Source: UBA10349 sp003485905 (GTDB lineage Bacteria; Pseudomonadota; Gammaproteobacteria; Arenicellales; Arenicellaceae). From it: a stretch of DNA of 64,000 nt. The notes under the pieces are model-generated. The model was not told the origin of the DNA and ran no database searches. It saw only the letters and a program-made list of their open reading frames with translations. The position numbers were made by a program, and so were the translations under genes. Below are positions 26,288 to 34,225 of the stretch, piece after piece. The number at the start of each line of letters is the position of its first letter. Positions within the stretch are counted from its first letter, which is position 1. The DNA lies in contig CALSLL010000002.1 in the NCBI GenBank assembly GCA_943787185.1, positions 434,001-498,000 of the forward strand. Direction: 5' to 3'.

Positions 26288-27609
26288 TGACAGGTATGGA
26301 GATTGGGTTGTTTTCTGTCCTGCTTATTCTTATTCTGATTTATTCCGGAATGCATGTTCCGGTAGCGCTTGGTTTGGTTTCGTTTGTCAGCGTATGGTAT
26401 TTGCGCGATGGCCTCGAGGCGCCTGTATACCTATTGACCATAGCGGCATCTAGTGGATTGGAGAATTATATATATGGAGTAATCCCATTGTTTGTTTTAA
26501 TGGGCTTACTCGTAAGCCGGTGTGAGCTAGGGCGGGATATCTATGAGGTATTCAACTACCTGTTGCGCCATGTGAAAGGGGGGTTGGGGGTGGCGACGGT
26601 AGCCGCCAATACAGCGTTTGCATCCATTACTGGGGTCAGTATCGCTTCCGCATCGGTTTTTACCCGGGTTTCTGTACCTGAAATGCTTCGGTTTGGTTAT
26701 AAGCCAAGATTTGCTGTTGGCGTGGTAGCAGGAAGCTCAGTGTTGGGAATGTTGATACCACCAAGTGTAATCCTCATTATTTACGCCATCATTACTGAAC
26801 TTTCTGTTGCAGATATGTTCAAAGCGGCGGTTATTCCCGGGCTGATTCTTGCGGTGGCTTACGTCATCGCAATCGTATCGATGGCGGTGTTTTTTCCAAA
26901 CTATATTGGTGGGCAAGACGCAAAGTCTCAGGCGTTTGCAAACTCACAAAAAGCGTTGTCAATTGCTCAGATTTTCACAAAAGTCGCGCCTTTCGTTACG
27001 CTAATCGTGTTGGTGCTAGGCGGTATTTACGGCGGCTTATTTACTCCAACAGAAGCCGGTGCCGTGGGTGCAATGGGAGCGCTCATTATTTCTTTGATTA
27101 AACGAAAGCTTAGCCGCAGCGTACTTTGGGAGGTGCTAAGTGAAACGGGTCACATCGTGGCATCAATACTGCTTCTGATTGTGGCAGCAACAATGTATAG
27201 CCGAATGCTTGCGATCTCTGGCTTGCCAGCGGAGCTTGGTGCTTGGATTGCAAATGCCGATATGAGTTTGGCAAGTATTTTGACCATTTACGTAATCATT
27301 CTAATTATAATGGGCACTATTCTGGATACGACGTCCATTATTTTAATTATGGTGCCGCTCTTTTTACCTGCAATGGCGCCATACGACATCAATTTTATTT
27401 GGTTCGGAATTATCACCGTGTTCGGTGCGGAAATTGGATTACTTACGCCACCGTTGGGTATTTCTTGTTACGTGATAAAGACCACATTGGATGATGATAG
27501 TATTTCTTTGTATGATATTTTTGCTGGGGCGTTTCCCTTTGCAATAATCATACTTTTGGTTCTTATTCTTCTGATAGTATTTCCTGAAATAAGTTTAGTG
27601 TTGCTATAA
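26287..27609 (+). CDS. dctM: TRAP transporter large permease (DctM type)
   Basis: A 440-residue protein with about 12 membrane helices and typical DctM segments: YGVIPLFVLMGLLVSR, ANTAFASITGVSIASASVFTRV (cut here into shorter family blocks), GSSVLGMLIPPSVILIIYAI, GGIYGGLFTPTEAGAVGA and LTPPLGISCYV. It is the ion-coupled transport subunit. With dctP and dctQ the importer is complete. The likely cargo is the hydroxyacid or dicarboxylate metabolised by the divergent dehydrogenase gene. Confidence 0.93.
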   Translation: MTGMEIGLFSVLLILILIYSGMHVPVALGLVSFVSVWYLRDGLEAPVYLLTIAASSGLENYIYGVIPLFVLMGLLVSRCELGRDIYEVFNYLLRHVKGGLGVATVAANTAFASITGVSIASASVFTRVSVPEMLRFGYKPRFAVGVVAGSSVLGMLIPPSVILIIYAIITELSVADMFKAAVIPGLILAVAYVIAIVSMAVFFPNYIGGQDAKSQAFANSQKALSIAQIFTKVAPFVTLIVLVLGGIYGGLFTPTEAGAVGAMGALIISLIKRKLSRSVLWEVLSETGHIVASILLLIVAATMYSRMLAISGLPAELGAWIANADMSLASILTIYVIILIIMGTILDTTSIILIMVPLFLPAMAPYDINFIWFGIITVFGAEIGLLTPPLGISCYVIKTTLDDDSISLYDIFAGAFPFAIIILLVLILLIVFPEISLVLL

Positions 27610-27652
27610 CTGAATACTCAGGAATAAGCAGCGATAATTCGAGGGCATCAAT

Positions 27653-27826
27653 ATGGCAAAACCTAATTACTCATTTGCGAAACATCAAAAAGAGTTGGCG
27701 AAGAAAAAGAAAAAGGAAGCAAAGCGTTTGAAAAAGCTAGGTGCCACGGAACAGTCTAATAAAGACGGTCTGGACAATGAGTTATCGCAAGTTACCCCAG
27801 CGGAACCGACTGATTCGCCTACTTAG
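27653..27826 (+). CDS. Small highly charged conserved protein (57 residues)
   Basis: A frame of 57 codons reading MAKPNYSFAKHQKELAKKKKKEAKR and then an acidic, Thr/Pro-rich tail. I have seen this N-terminal pattern (MAKPNYSFAKRQKELAKKKK) in short hypothetical proteins of many Proteobacteria, so it is real despite its size. The Lys/Arg-rich half is likely a single helix that could bind RNA or the ribosome; this is inference. It lies 43 bases after the TRAP genes and is convergent with the next gene. Confidence 0.75.
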   Translation: MAKPNYSFAKHQKELAKKKKKEAKRLKKLGATEQSNKDGLDNELSQVTPAEPTDSPT

Positions 27827-27862
27827 TTTCTGAAAAGCCAGAAGGACTCAGAAGAGGAAAGG

Positions 27863-28636
27863 CTAGGGGGCTGCAGGGCTAATACCCTCTCCTAAATTAC
27901 TTTGCTCAATTAGTTGTGCGACGACACCTGAGCTAAGCTGCTCTTGCATAAAGCGCTCGGCATAGTCACGGCCAGTGGTTCGATTACCAGATAATGCGAA
28001 AACCACTGGGGTAATACCAAAGCGTTCGACATTCACATGCGATCCAGGTAATTCCTTGCTGATGCGTAGTGCGCCAGTACGTGTAGTGGCAAGTACCTCT
28101 GCTTCTTCGGCCTCTAGCCTGGGCTGCCCGCTTTGTTCTGAGTAACGCTGGATCTCGGCCTGTTTAATAATATCCCGAAGTCGGTAGTCATAAATCGTTT
28201 CTGAGCGAACCGCAATACGAATGCCTGGTTTATCAATATCCTCTAGAGTATTTAAACCTAAGCCTGCACGCACCAAAAATGCATGGTCGGTCTCTAATAC
28301 AGGAACTGTATAGATCAAGCTTTCGGTGCCTGGGCGAGGAAAGTAGGACAACATCATAATATCCCATTCATTTTTTCCGAGCGTTTGCATAAATTGTTGC
28401 GGGCCTTCAATCGGGTAGGGCTCGTAGGGAACGCCGAGCTGTTCAGCTAACATGCGGCCAAGCGCTTGTCCGACTATCGACATCGGCGCGTTTTCTTTAG
28501 GATATGCAAATCGCAGTGACCCCGTGGGTGCTAGATCATTCACCACAGCTTGGCTCGGGTCCGTCTGCGCTTGAGCATATGCCGTAGTAGCGAGAATAAT
28601 GCTTCCAAGCACCATTAGTGCGGCACGGATGTGCAT
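27863..28636 (-). CDS. Periplasmic solute-binding protein, family 3-like
   Basis: A 257-residue protein with a signal peptide (MHIRAALMVLGSIILATTAYAQA). The mature part has the layout of ABC family 3 binding proteins: LRFAYPKENAPMSIVG, a central WDIMMLSYFPRPGTESLIYT (equivalent to the usual DV..TPER segment) and the IRIAVRSETIYDYRL block. No ABC permease or ATPase gene is adjacent, so it may be a stand-alone binding or sensory protein. Ligand unknown. It is convergent with the small charged protein gene. Confidence 0.75.
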   Translation of the reverse strand: MHIRAALMVLGSIILATTAYAQAQTDPSQAVVNDLAPTGSLRFAYPKENAPMSIVGQALGRMLAEQLGVPYEPYPIEGPQQFMQTLGKNEWDIMMLSYFPRPGTESLIYTVPVLETDHAFLVRAGLGLNTLEDIDKPGIRIAVRSETIYDYRLRDIIKQAEIQRYSEQSGQPRLEAEEAEVLATTRTGALRISKELPGSHVNVERFGITPVVFALSGNRTTGRDYAERFMQEQLSSGVVAQLIEQSNLGEGISPAAP

Positions 28637-28737
28637 AGAGATACCCTCCTGTAATTTTGCCCTACTCTGATTGATATTCAGCTTTGCGACTTTAAATATA
28701 TAACGCGCATTCAGTTCAAATAATCTAGCGTTGCGTC

Positions 28738-28769
28738 AAATAGCTGTTAATTGCCCAAAGCGGTCATTT
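28738..28769 (+). repeat. 32-bp imperfect palindromic repeat, copy 1
   Basis: One of four clear 32-base copies between 28.7 and 32.0 kb. The right arm reads AAAGCGGTCATTT and the left arm AAATAGCTGT. The consensus in this orientation is AAAYGRCCGY, then TAATTRCCCAAA, then GCRGYCATTT. This copy is 164 bases upstream of the ATG of the SnoaL-like gene. A hairpin with 8-bp arms (CTACATGA/TCATGTAG) follows at about 28804. Confidence 0.65.
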
Positions 28770-28932
28770 AGATGCTACGTTATTGAAGTACATAATGCAC
28801 ATCTACATGATTCGTCATCATGTAGGATTTACGCATCGGGCTTTTATATTCCGTTATTAAGGTTGCAAATGCGCTCAGGCAATGGAAGTATTGATCAAAC
28901 CTTAGGAATCAACTTATATACGGGAGAGGTTT

Positions 28933-29346
28933 ATGTCCAATACCAACATAGCAAATCAATTCTTTGACGCTTGAGAAACGGGCCAAGGTTGGGATGCCTG
29001 TAGTGCGTTCTGCCACCCTGATGCAACTTTCTCTTCGCAAACATCAGCCTTGGCTGATATATCCACACTTGAAGCCTACTGCGAGTGGATGAAAGGTCTA
29101 TTAACGCCAATTCCAGATGGCCATTACGAACTTAAGTTTTTTGCCGCCGATGATGCACGAAATTCAGTAGCAGCATTTGCAGTATTCCACGGTACCCAGA
29201 CTGGAGAAGGTGGGCCTGTACCGCCAACGGGAAATAGCATTGCCGCTGATTACGTATATCACATGGAATTTGATGGGAATCGAATCAAGCATATGACAAA
29301 AATCTGGAATGACACTATCAGCCTTCAGCAATTAGGGTGGGCGTAG
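28933..29346 (+). pseudogene. SnoaL-like / NTF2-fold protein with in-frame TGA at codon 14
   Basis: An ATG at 28933 after GGGAGAGG reads MSNTNIANQFFDA, then TGA at 28972, then ETGQGWDACSAFCHPDATF and on in the same frame to 29346 (137 positions). The downstream part is a typical SnoaL-like protein (YCEWMKGLLTPIPDGHYEL, FHGTQTGEGGPVPPTG, YVYHMEFDGNRIKHMTKIW). As I recall the family, the residue at the TGA position is Cys (FFDACETG), so TGT/TGC to TGA is the simplest explanation. Selenocysteine is possible in principle but the downstream bases form only a weak 4-bp stem (GGGC/GCCT) placed too close to the TGA for a standard bacterial SECIS. The fold binds small hydrophobic ligands; function unknown. 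Confidence 0.75.
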
Positions 29347-29360
29347 AATAGATTTTAAGT

Positions 29361-29392
29361 AAAGCCCGCTAATTTGCCCAAAGCAGTCATTT
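29361..29392 (+). repeat. 32-bp imperfect palindromic repeat, copy 2
   Basis: Same 32-base unit as copy 1 and in the same orientation: left arm AAAGCCCGCT, centre AATTTGCCCA, right arm AAGCAGTCATTT. It lies just after the SnoaL-like gene and 129 bases upstream of the cupin start. Confidence 0.65.
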
Positions 29393-29521
29393 GGTATGTT
29401 GAGATTTAAACTGCAGATGATGTATCTTTCAACCATGTAAGCACATATCAGGCCTAGAACCTATTACCCAGCTGTGCTGTGGATTTTCAAACCAAAGTTA
29501 CCGTTTAAAGAGGAATACCTA

Positions 29522-29956
29522 GTGAGTAAACTATCATTTTTCGCATCAGCACTATTACTTGTCGCTTCTAATCTATATGCCGAAGATACGGCTTTAGTGA
29601 TATCCCATACAGATGAATCTCTCCAGTGGGGACCGTGTCCGGCATTCATCCCTACCGGTTGTGAGATAGCTGTTCTGCAAGGTGACCCAACTCAAAATAA
29701 CCTAGATATATTTTTCAAAGTACCTGCTGACTTTCAGATCCCTTATCATAAGCACACTTCCCAAGAACGGATGGTATTAGTTTCTGGCACTTTAGATGTT
29801 ACTTATGACAATCATGAGCAGGCGACTATTAATACAGGCAGTTATGCTTTTGGTCCTGCACAGTTACCCCACTCTGCCTATTGTCATGAAGGGGAAGATT
29901 GTATTTTATATATCGGCTTTGTGGCTCCTCTGGATGCTATGCCTATTGAGGAGTAA
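29522..29956 (+). CDS. Secreted cupin-domain protein
   Basis: GTG at 29522 follows an AGAGGA ribosome site and gives MSKLSFFASALLLVASNLYAED, a clear signal peptide; an upstream in-frame extension of 16 codons is unlikely. The mature ~125 residues form one cupin: FQIPYHKHTSQERMVLVSGTL supplies the first metal-binding histidines and Glu, and GPAQLPHSAYCHEGEDC the second motif with His. Three Cys pairs (CPAF..GCE, YCHEGEDC) may form disulfides in the periplasm. Function unknown; such small cupins often are dioxygenase-like or signalling proteins. Repeat copies lie on both sides. Confidence 0.8.
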   Translation: MSKLSFFASALLLVASNLYAEDTALVISHTDESLQWGPCPAFIPTGCEIAVLQGDPTQNNLDIFFKVPADFQIPYHKHTSQERMVLVSGTLDVTYDNHEQATINTGSYAFGPAQLPHSAYCHEGEDCILYIGFVAPLDAMPIEE

Positions 29957-29996
29957 CACTATTACCCTGCGCTTGTGGGCATCCCATTTAAAGTGT

Positions 29997-30028
29997 AAAC
30001 GACCGTTAATTACCCAAAGCAGCCATTT
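29997..30028 (+). repeat. 32-bp imperfect palindromic repeat, copy 3
   Basis: Same unit and orientation as copies 1 and 2: left arm AAACGACCGT, centre TAATTACCCAAA, right arm GCAGCCATTT. It lies after the cupin gene and 160 bases upstream of the short leader frame before the Kef-type gene. Confidence 0.65.
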
Positions 30029-30187
30029 GACGAAACACTCCTGATGATGGATATTGGCTATATATACTGTTTGGTTATTTGCTGATCTTAACGAAACCGG
30101 AACAAACTGATTTAGTTAGTCTGAGAATCTAGATAATGGAACGTACTCCGATCAAGTCACTAAGTTGGATTCAAGGGAGAAATTAGG

Positions 30188-30256
30188 ATGGTAGCACTCC
30201 TTATTCCGGCCGCTGAACGACCTGAAAGTGTAGACGTTCAGCATATTTGGCAGTAA
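30188..30256 (+). CDS. Possible 22-residue leader peptide coupled to the Kef-type gene
   Basis: An ATG with GGGAG eight to nine bases upstream opens a 22-codon frame (MVALLIPAAERPESVDVQHI...) whose TAA overlaps the next ATG as TAATG at 30254-30258. The stop-start overlap and good ribosome site suggest it brings ribosomes to the antiporter start, which has no ribosome site of its own. No homologue known; low confidence. Confidence 0.35.
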   Translation: MVALLIPAAERPESVDVQHIWQ

Positions 30257-31848
30257 TGGATTTCGAACTAGTCGCCATTGCGCTTGGTGATGTTGTCTGG
30301 ATTTCATTAGCATTTTTATTCGGTTTTGTCTCTAGGGCGGTCGGACTGCCCCCGTTGGTTGGGTTTCTAGCGACTGGTTTTCTTCTCAATGCGCAGGGAT
30401 TTGAAGCCGGCGATTCGCTTGAAAAGCTTTCGGATCTCGGTATTACCTTGTTATTGTTTACCGTTGGTCTCAAGCTTAACATTCGCACCCTCGCCAGACC
30501 TCAGGTGTGGGCTGTGGCAGGGATTCATACAACAGCTATTGTTTGTATTTTCAGTTTGTTCATATATGCGCTGGCTATCCTCGGTACTCCGTTCCTTTCC
30601 GATCTAGATCTTAAACGTTCGCTACTAATTGCATTTGCCCTAAGCTTTTCCAGCACTGTTTTTGCTATTAAGGTTCTTGAAGAAAAAGGCGAAATGGCTT
30701 CTTTGCATGGTCGAATTGCGGTTGGCATTCTAATTATTCAGGATATTGTCGCAGTAGTTTTTCTAGCAATCTCTGCCGGTAAATGGCCGTCGCCCTGGGC
30801 ATCTTCTATCGTTTTAATAATATTTCTGCGGCCAGCTATCCAACGGATATTAGAGGTTGTCGGACACGGAGAATTGCTCGTTCTCTTCGGATTTACGTTA
30901 GCGCTTGGGGGAGCCGAAATATTCGAGATAGTTGGATTAAAAGGAGATTTAGGGGCGCTGGCCTTGGGCGTGCTGATATCTAGCCATCCTAAGGCTGACG
31001 AGCTAGCGAAAACAATGCTGGAGTTCAAAAATTTATTTCTGCTTGGATTCTTTCTTTCAATCGGAATGTCTGGACATTTAACTATTGAAACCCTAGTTAT
31101 TGGTACGATGCTGGCGCCACTTGTGCTAATTAAATCCTCCCTATTTTTTGGCTTGCTTACTCGTTTTAAGCTTCGAGCACGCACATCATTATTGGCCTCG
31201 TTGAATTTAAGCAATTATAGTGAGTTTGGATTAATTGTCGCCGCTATCGGCGTCGCCAATGGGTGGATTACCGGCGACTGGTTAATCATCATCGCGATTG
31301 CTTTAGCGGTATCCTTTGTGATCGCGGCAGGGGTCAACAATTTTGCTCATCAAATTTATACCGACAACCGTCCATTTTGGCGTCGCATGCAAAGAGCCGA
31401 ACGCCTCGCGGACGAACGTGCAGTTGATATTGACGGAGCAACCATTTTAATTATCGGTATGGGCGGCATCGGGACCGGGGCTTACGACCAGATGCGTAAC
31501 TTAAACAGTGAAACCGTCATTGGCATCGATATCGATTCAGTTACCGTCCAAAACCAACAAAATGCTGGACGCGATGTATTGCTTGGTGACCCGAGCGATT
31601 CGGATTTCTGGGATCGCGTCCAAACTACGCATACTTTAAAACTGGTGATGTTAGCTTTGCCTAAACTCTCCACAAACCTAGCGGTACTGCAGGAACTTAA
31701 TGCCGCGTCATTCATAGAGAAAATTGCGGTGACAGCAAAATTTGACGACGAAACCGAGACGCTTATGCAAGCCGGCGCAACCACGGTATTTAATGTCTAT
31801 GCTGAGTCAGGTGCGGGGTTTGCATCGCACGTCGTTTCTCTAAACTAA
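30256..31848 (+). CDS. Kef-type cation:proton antiporter (CPA2) with TrkA-N domain
   Basis: A 530-residue protein beginning at the ATG at 30256. About 12 membrane helices (LITDLGITLLLFTVGLKLN-like segment, SFSSTVFAIKVLEEKGE, GILIIQDIVAVVFL) match KefB/YbaL. After residue ~390 the cytoplasmic Rossmann domain begins with ILIIGMGGIGTGAYDQM and ends in a LNAASF..VTAKFDDETETL segment. These proteins move K+ or Na+ against protons and are gated by NAD(H) or glutathione ligands; which applies is unknown. It is preceded by the possible leader peptide. Confidence 0.88.
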   Translation: MDFELVAIALGDVVWISLAFLFGFVSRAVGLPPLVGFLATGFLLNAQGFEAGDSLEKLSDLGITLLLFTVGLKLNIRTLARPQVWAVAGIHTTAIVCIFSLFIYALAILGTPFLSDLDLKRSLLIAFALSFSSTVFAIKVLEEKGEMASLHGRIAVGILIIQDIVAVVFLAISAGKWPSPWASSIVLIIFLRPAIQRILEVVGHGELLVLFGFTLALGGAEIFEIVGLKGDLGALALGVLISSHPKADELAKTMLEFKNLFLLGFFLSIGMSGHLTIETLVIGTMLAPLVLIKSSLFFGLLTRFKLRARTSLLASLNLSNYSEFGLIVAAIGVANGWITGDWLIIIAIALAVSFVIAAGVNNFAHQIYTDNRPFWRRMQRAERLADERAVDIDGATILIIGMGGIGTGAYDQMRNLNSETVIGIDIDSVTVQNQQNAGRDVLLGDPSDSDFWDRVQTTHTLKLVMLALPKLSTNLAVLQELNAASFIEKIAVTAKFDDETETLMQAGATTVFNVYAESGAGFASHVVSLN

Positions 31849-32186
31849 TTCATATTCCCAAACAGAAACAATCGAATCTAATTAGGCCCTTGATATCTCA
31901 ATCTACTGTAAATTAACGCGACTACCTTTGACAAAATAGACTACTAAAATAAGTATTGGCTAAAATGTCCGCTTTGAGTATATGACGGCCATTTAGTCAA
32001 AATTATCTAGCCTGGCATATTGAATATTGATTAATGGATTTAAGCGCGCTACGGATTGTTAGTTAGGTACAATTCTCAAGTTATCATTGCTCAAACTCAT
32101 GATAAATTAGCGTTACAGCCGTTTTGATATGTTCTGCTTTGCATATTAGCGCAACGTTTTTTAAACTGTCTTGCAGCCCGGAGCCT
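31849..32186. other. Intergenic region, 338 bp, upstream of formate dehydrogenase
   Basis: Holds repeat copy 4 (31963-31994). No gene seen, and no certain promoter. A short in-frame extension upstream of fdsG (from 32124) has no ribosome site. Confidence 0.5.
31963..31994 (-). repeat. 32-bp imperfect palindromic repeat, copy 4 (inverted)
   Basis: The same 32-base unit in the opposite orientation: AAATGTCCGC, TTTGAGTATATG, ACGGCCATTT. It matches the reverse complement of the other copies at nearly all positions. It lies 193 bases upstream of the fdsG start. Confidence 0.65.
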
Positions 32187-32669
32187 ATGAGCAATAGCAA
32201 AAATATCGATGCGGTGAATGCGGCCATTGATGCCAATCATCATTTAAAAGGCGCATTGCTACCGATTTTGCATCAGGTCCAGAAAAGTCTGGGTCATATT
32301 CCTGCCGACCAGGTGGGTGTGATTGCAAAGGCACTCAATTTATCGCGAGCCGAAGTGCATGGGGTAATCAGTTTCTACCATAGCTTCACCACTTCGCCGC
32401 ACGGCAGTAATGTGATTGAAGTTTGTCGTGCAGAATCCTGCCAGGCGATGGGTGGTCGTGAAATCGAAGCCACCGTTAAAAATGCATTAGGGGTTAACTT
32501 TGAAGAGACCACGGAGTGTGGGGGATTCACTCTGGAGCCGGTGTATTGCCTTGGTAACTGCGCTTGCTCTCCAGCGGTAAAAATCAACTCTCAAATTTAT
32601 GGTCGTGTTACCAGTGACAGTGTTGTGAGCCTAATTGACGACCTGAAACAAACACGCGGTCAAAAGTGA
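32187..32669 (+). CDS. fdsG: NAD-dependent formate dehydrogenase, gamma subunit (NuoE-like)
   Basis: The ATG at 32187 is the best start (GGAG at 32180); the protein has 160 residues, normal for FdsG. It is a thioredoxin-like [2Fe-2S] protein with the four ligands in CRAESCQ and CLGNC, as in NuoE. It passes electrons between the beta and alpha subunits. The stop overlaps the fdsB start (TGATG). Confidence 0.93.
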   Translation: MSNSKNIDAVNAAIDANHHLKGALLPILHQVQKSLGHIPADQVGVIAKALNLSRAEVHGVISFYHSFTTSPHGSNVIEVCRAESCQAMGGREIEATVKNALGVNFEETTECGGFTLEPVYCLGNCACSPAVKINSQIYGRVTSDSVVSLIDDLKQTRGQK

Positions 32670-34210
32670 TGCCCCGTATTTACATACCACAAGATTCCAG
32701 TGCCATTTCGGTAGGTGCGGACGCAGTGGCTGACCGGCTAGTCGAGAAACTAGAGGTAAACCCGAGTAACAAAAAGGTTGAGCTCGTTCGCAACGGTTCG
32801 CGTGGTCTGTTTTGGCTTGAGCCAATGATTGAAGTTGAGACTGACGCAGGCCGCGTTGCCTATGGCCCGGTGCGGGCTGATGATGTAGACAGTTTAATCG
32901 AACAGGGCTTGTTGGAAGGTAAGCAGGATCACCCGTTGTGCCTAGGCCTGACCGAAGACATTCCATACTTAAAGAGCCAGCAAAGGCTGACTTTTAGACG
33001 TGCAGGATTGATTGATCCACTCAGCATTACGGACTATCAGGCACACGACGGCTTTAAAGGCCTGAAACGTGCCATAACTATGAGTTGCAAGGCGTGTGTG
33101 GATGAAGTTAAGGATTCTGGCTTGCGAGGCCGCGGGGGCGCGGCTTTCCCGACCGGCATTAAGTGGCAAACAGTACTAGATGCCGGTACTGCGGGTGATC
33201 AAAAATACATTGCCTGTAATGCAGACGAAGGTGATTCTGGAACATTCGCCGACCGCTTGCAAATGGAGGCCGATCCATTTGCTCTTATTGAGGGCATGGT
33301 CATTGCCGGAATCTCGGTTGGCGCTGATATGGGCTATATCTACCTGCGCGAAGAATACCCGCATGCACATGCGATACTCGAACAGGCAATTGCCATTGCA
33401 AGCAGCAGCAACTTTCTGGGCCAAGACATTCTTGGCAGCGGTAAAAATTTCTATATAGAAGTAAGGCTAGGCGCCAAAGCTTATATCTGCGGTGAAGAGA
33501 CCTCGATGCTCGAAAGCCTGGAAGGCAAACGCGGTGAAGTCCGCGCCAAACCACCGCTGCCGGCGTTGGAAGGCCTGTTCGGAAAACCGACGGTGGTTAA
33601 CAACGTATTATCCTTATCTAGTGTGCCGATTATCTTTGCTGAAGGTGCCGACTATTATAAGAATTTCGGCATGGGTAAATCGCGAGGGACTATGCCGTTT
33701 CAGCTTGCTGGCAATTTAAAGCGGCCCGGACTGGTTGAGCTGGGCTTTGGGGTGACGTTGCATTCACTGCTATACGATTATGGCGGCGGCAGTGCCACCG
33801 GTCGACCGCTGCGGGCAGTGCAGGTGGGAGGGCCCTTGGGTACTTATCTACCGGAATCGCAGTGGCAGGTCGAAATGGATTATGAGCAGCTGGCAGCTAT
33901 AAAGGGCGTTCTCGGTCATGGCGGACTGGTAGCGTTTGACGATACGGTGGATATGTCGCAACAGGCACGGTTTTCAATGGAATTTTGTGCGCTTGAGTCC
34001 TGCGGGAAATGTACGCCTTGCCGTATCGGCTCGGTCCGTGGTGTCGAAGTTATCGATAAAATCTGCGCAAACGAAAATCGAGAGTCAAATCTCGACTTAC
34101 TGAATAGTTTATGCGACACAATGGAAAATGCCTCGTTGTGCGCAATGGGAGGTATGACACCATTCCCAGTAAGAAGTGCTTTGGAATATTTTGGTGACGA
34201 CTTTAAATAG
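32669..34210 (+). CDS. fdsB: NAD-dependent formate dehydrogenase, beta subunit (NuoF-like)
   Basis: A 513-residue protein with an N-terminal thioredoxin-like extension, then the FMN/NADH core (LRGRGGAAFPTGIKW, CNADEGDSGTF, YICGEETSMLESLEGKRGE) and the [4Fe-4S] motif ESCGKCTPCR followed by a distant Cys in SLCAMGG. It takes electrons from the iron-sulfur chain and reduces NAD+. Its start overlaps the fdsG stop and fdsA follows after 15 bases, so the subunits are made from one transcript. Confidence 0.95.
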   Translation: MPRIYIPQDSSAISVGADAVADRLVEKLEVNPSNKKVELVRNGSRGLFWLEPMIEVETDAGRVAYGPVRADDVDSLIEQGLLEGKQDHPLCLGLTEDIPYLKSQQRLTFRRAGLIDPLSITDYQAHDGFKGLKRAITMSCKACVDEVKDSGLRGRGGAAFPTGIKWQTVLDAGTAGDQKYIACNADEGDSGTFADRLQMEADPFALIEGMVIAGISVGADMGYIYLREEYPHAHAILEQAIAIASSSNFLGQDILGSGKNFYIEVRLGAKAYICGEETSMLESLEGKRGEVRAKPPLPALEGLFGKPTVVNNVLSLSSVPIIFAEGADYYKNFGMGKSRGTMPFQLAGNLKRPGLVELGFGVTLHSLLYDYGGGSATGRPLRAVQVGGPLGTYLPESQWQVEMDYEQLAAIKGVLGHGGLVAFDDTVDMSQQARFSMEFCALESCGKCTPCRIGSVRGVEVIDKICANENRESNLDLLNSLCDTMENASLCAMGGMTPFPVRSALEYFGDDFK

Positions 34211-34225
34211 AGTAAGGTTATAGCT

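Noticed and set aside
28731..28967. Plus-strand frame of 78 codons across repeat copy 1
   Set aside because: It crosses the repeat and the real start of the SnoaL-like gene in another frame, and its composition is not protein-like.
28738..31994. Integron attC sites or CRISPR repeats for the 32-bp units
   Set aside because: There is no attC core sequence, no integrase gene and no regular spacer array; the units are hundreds of bases apart and one is inverted.
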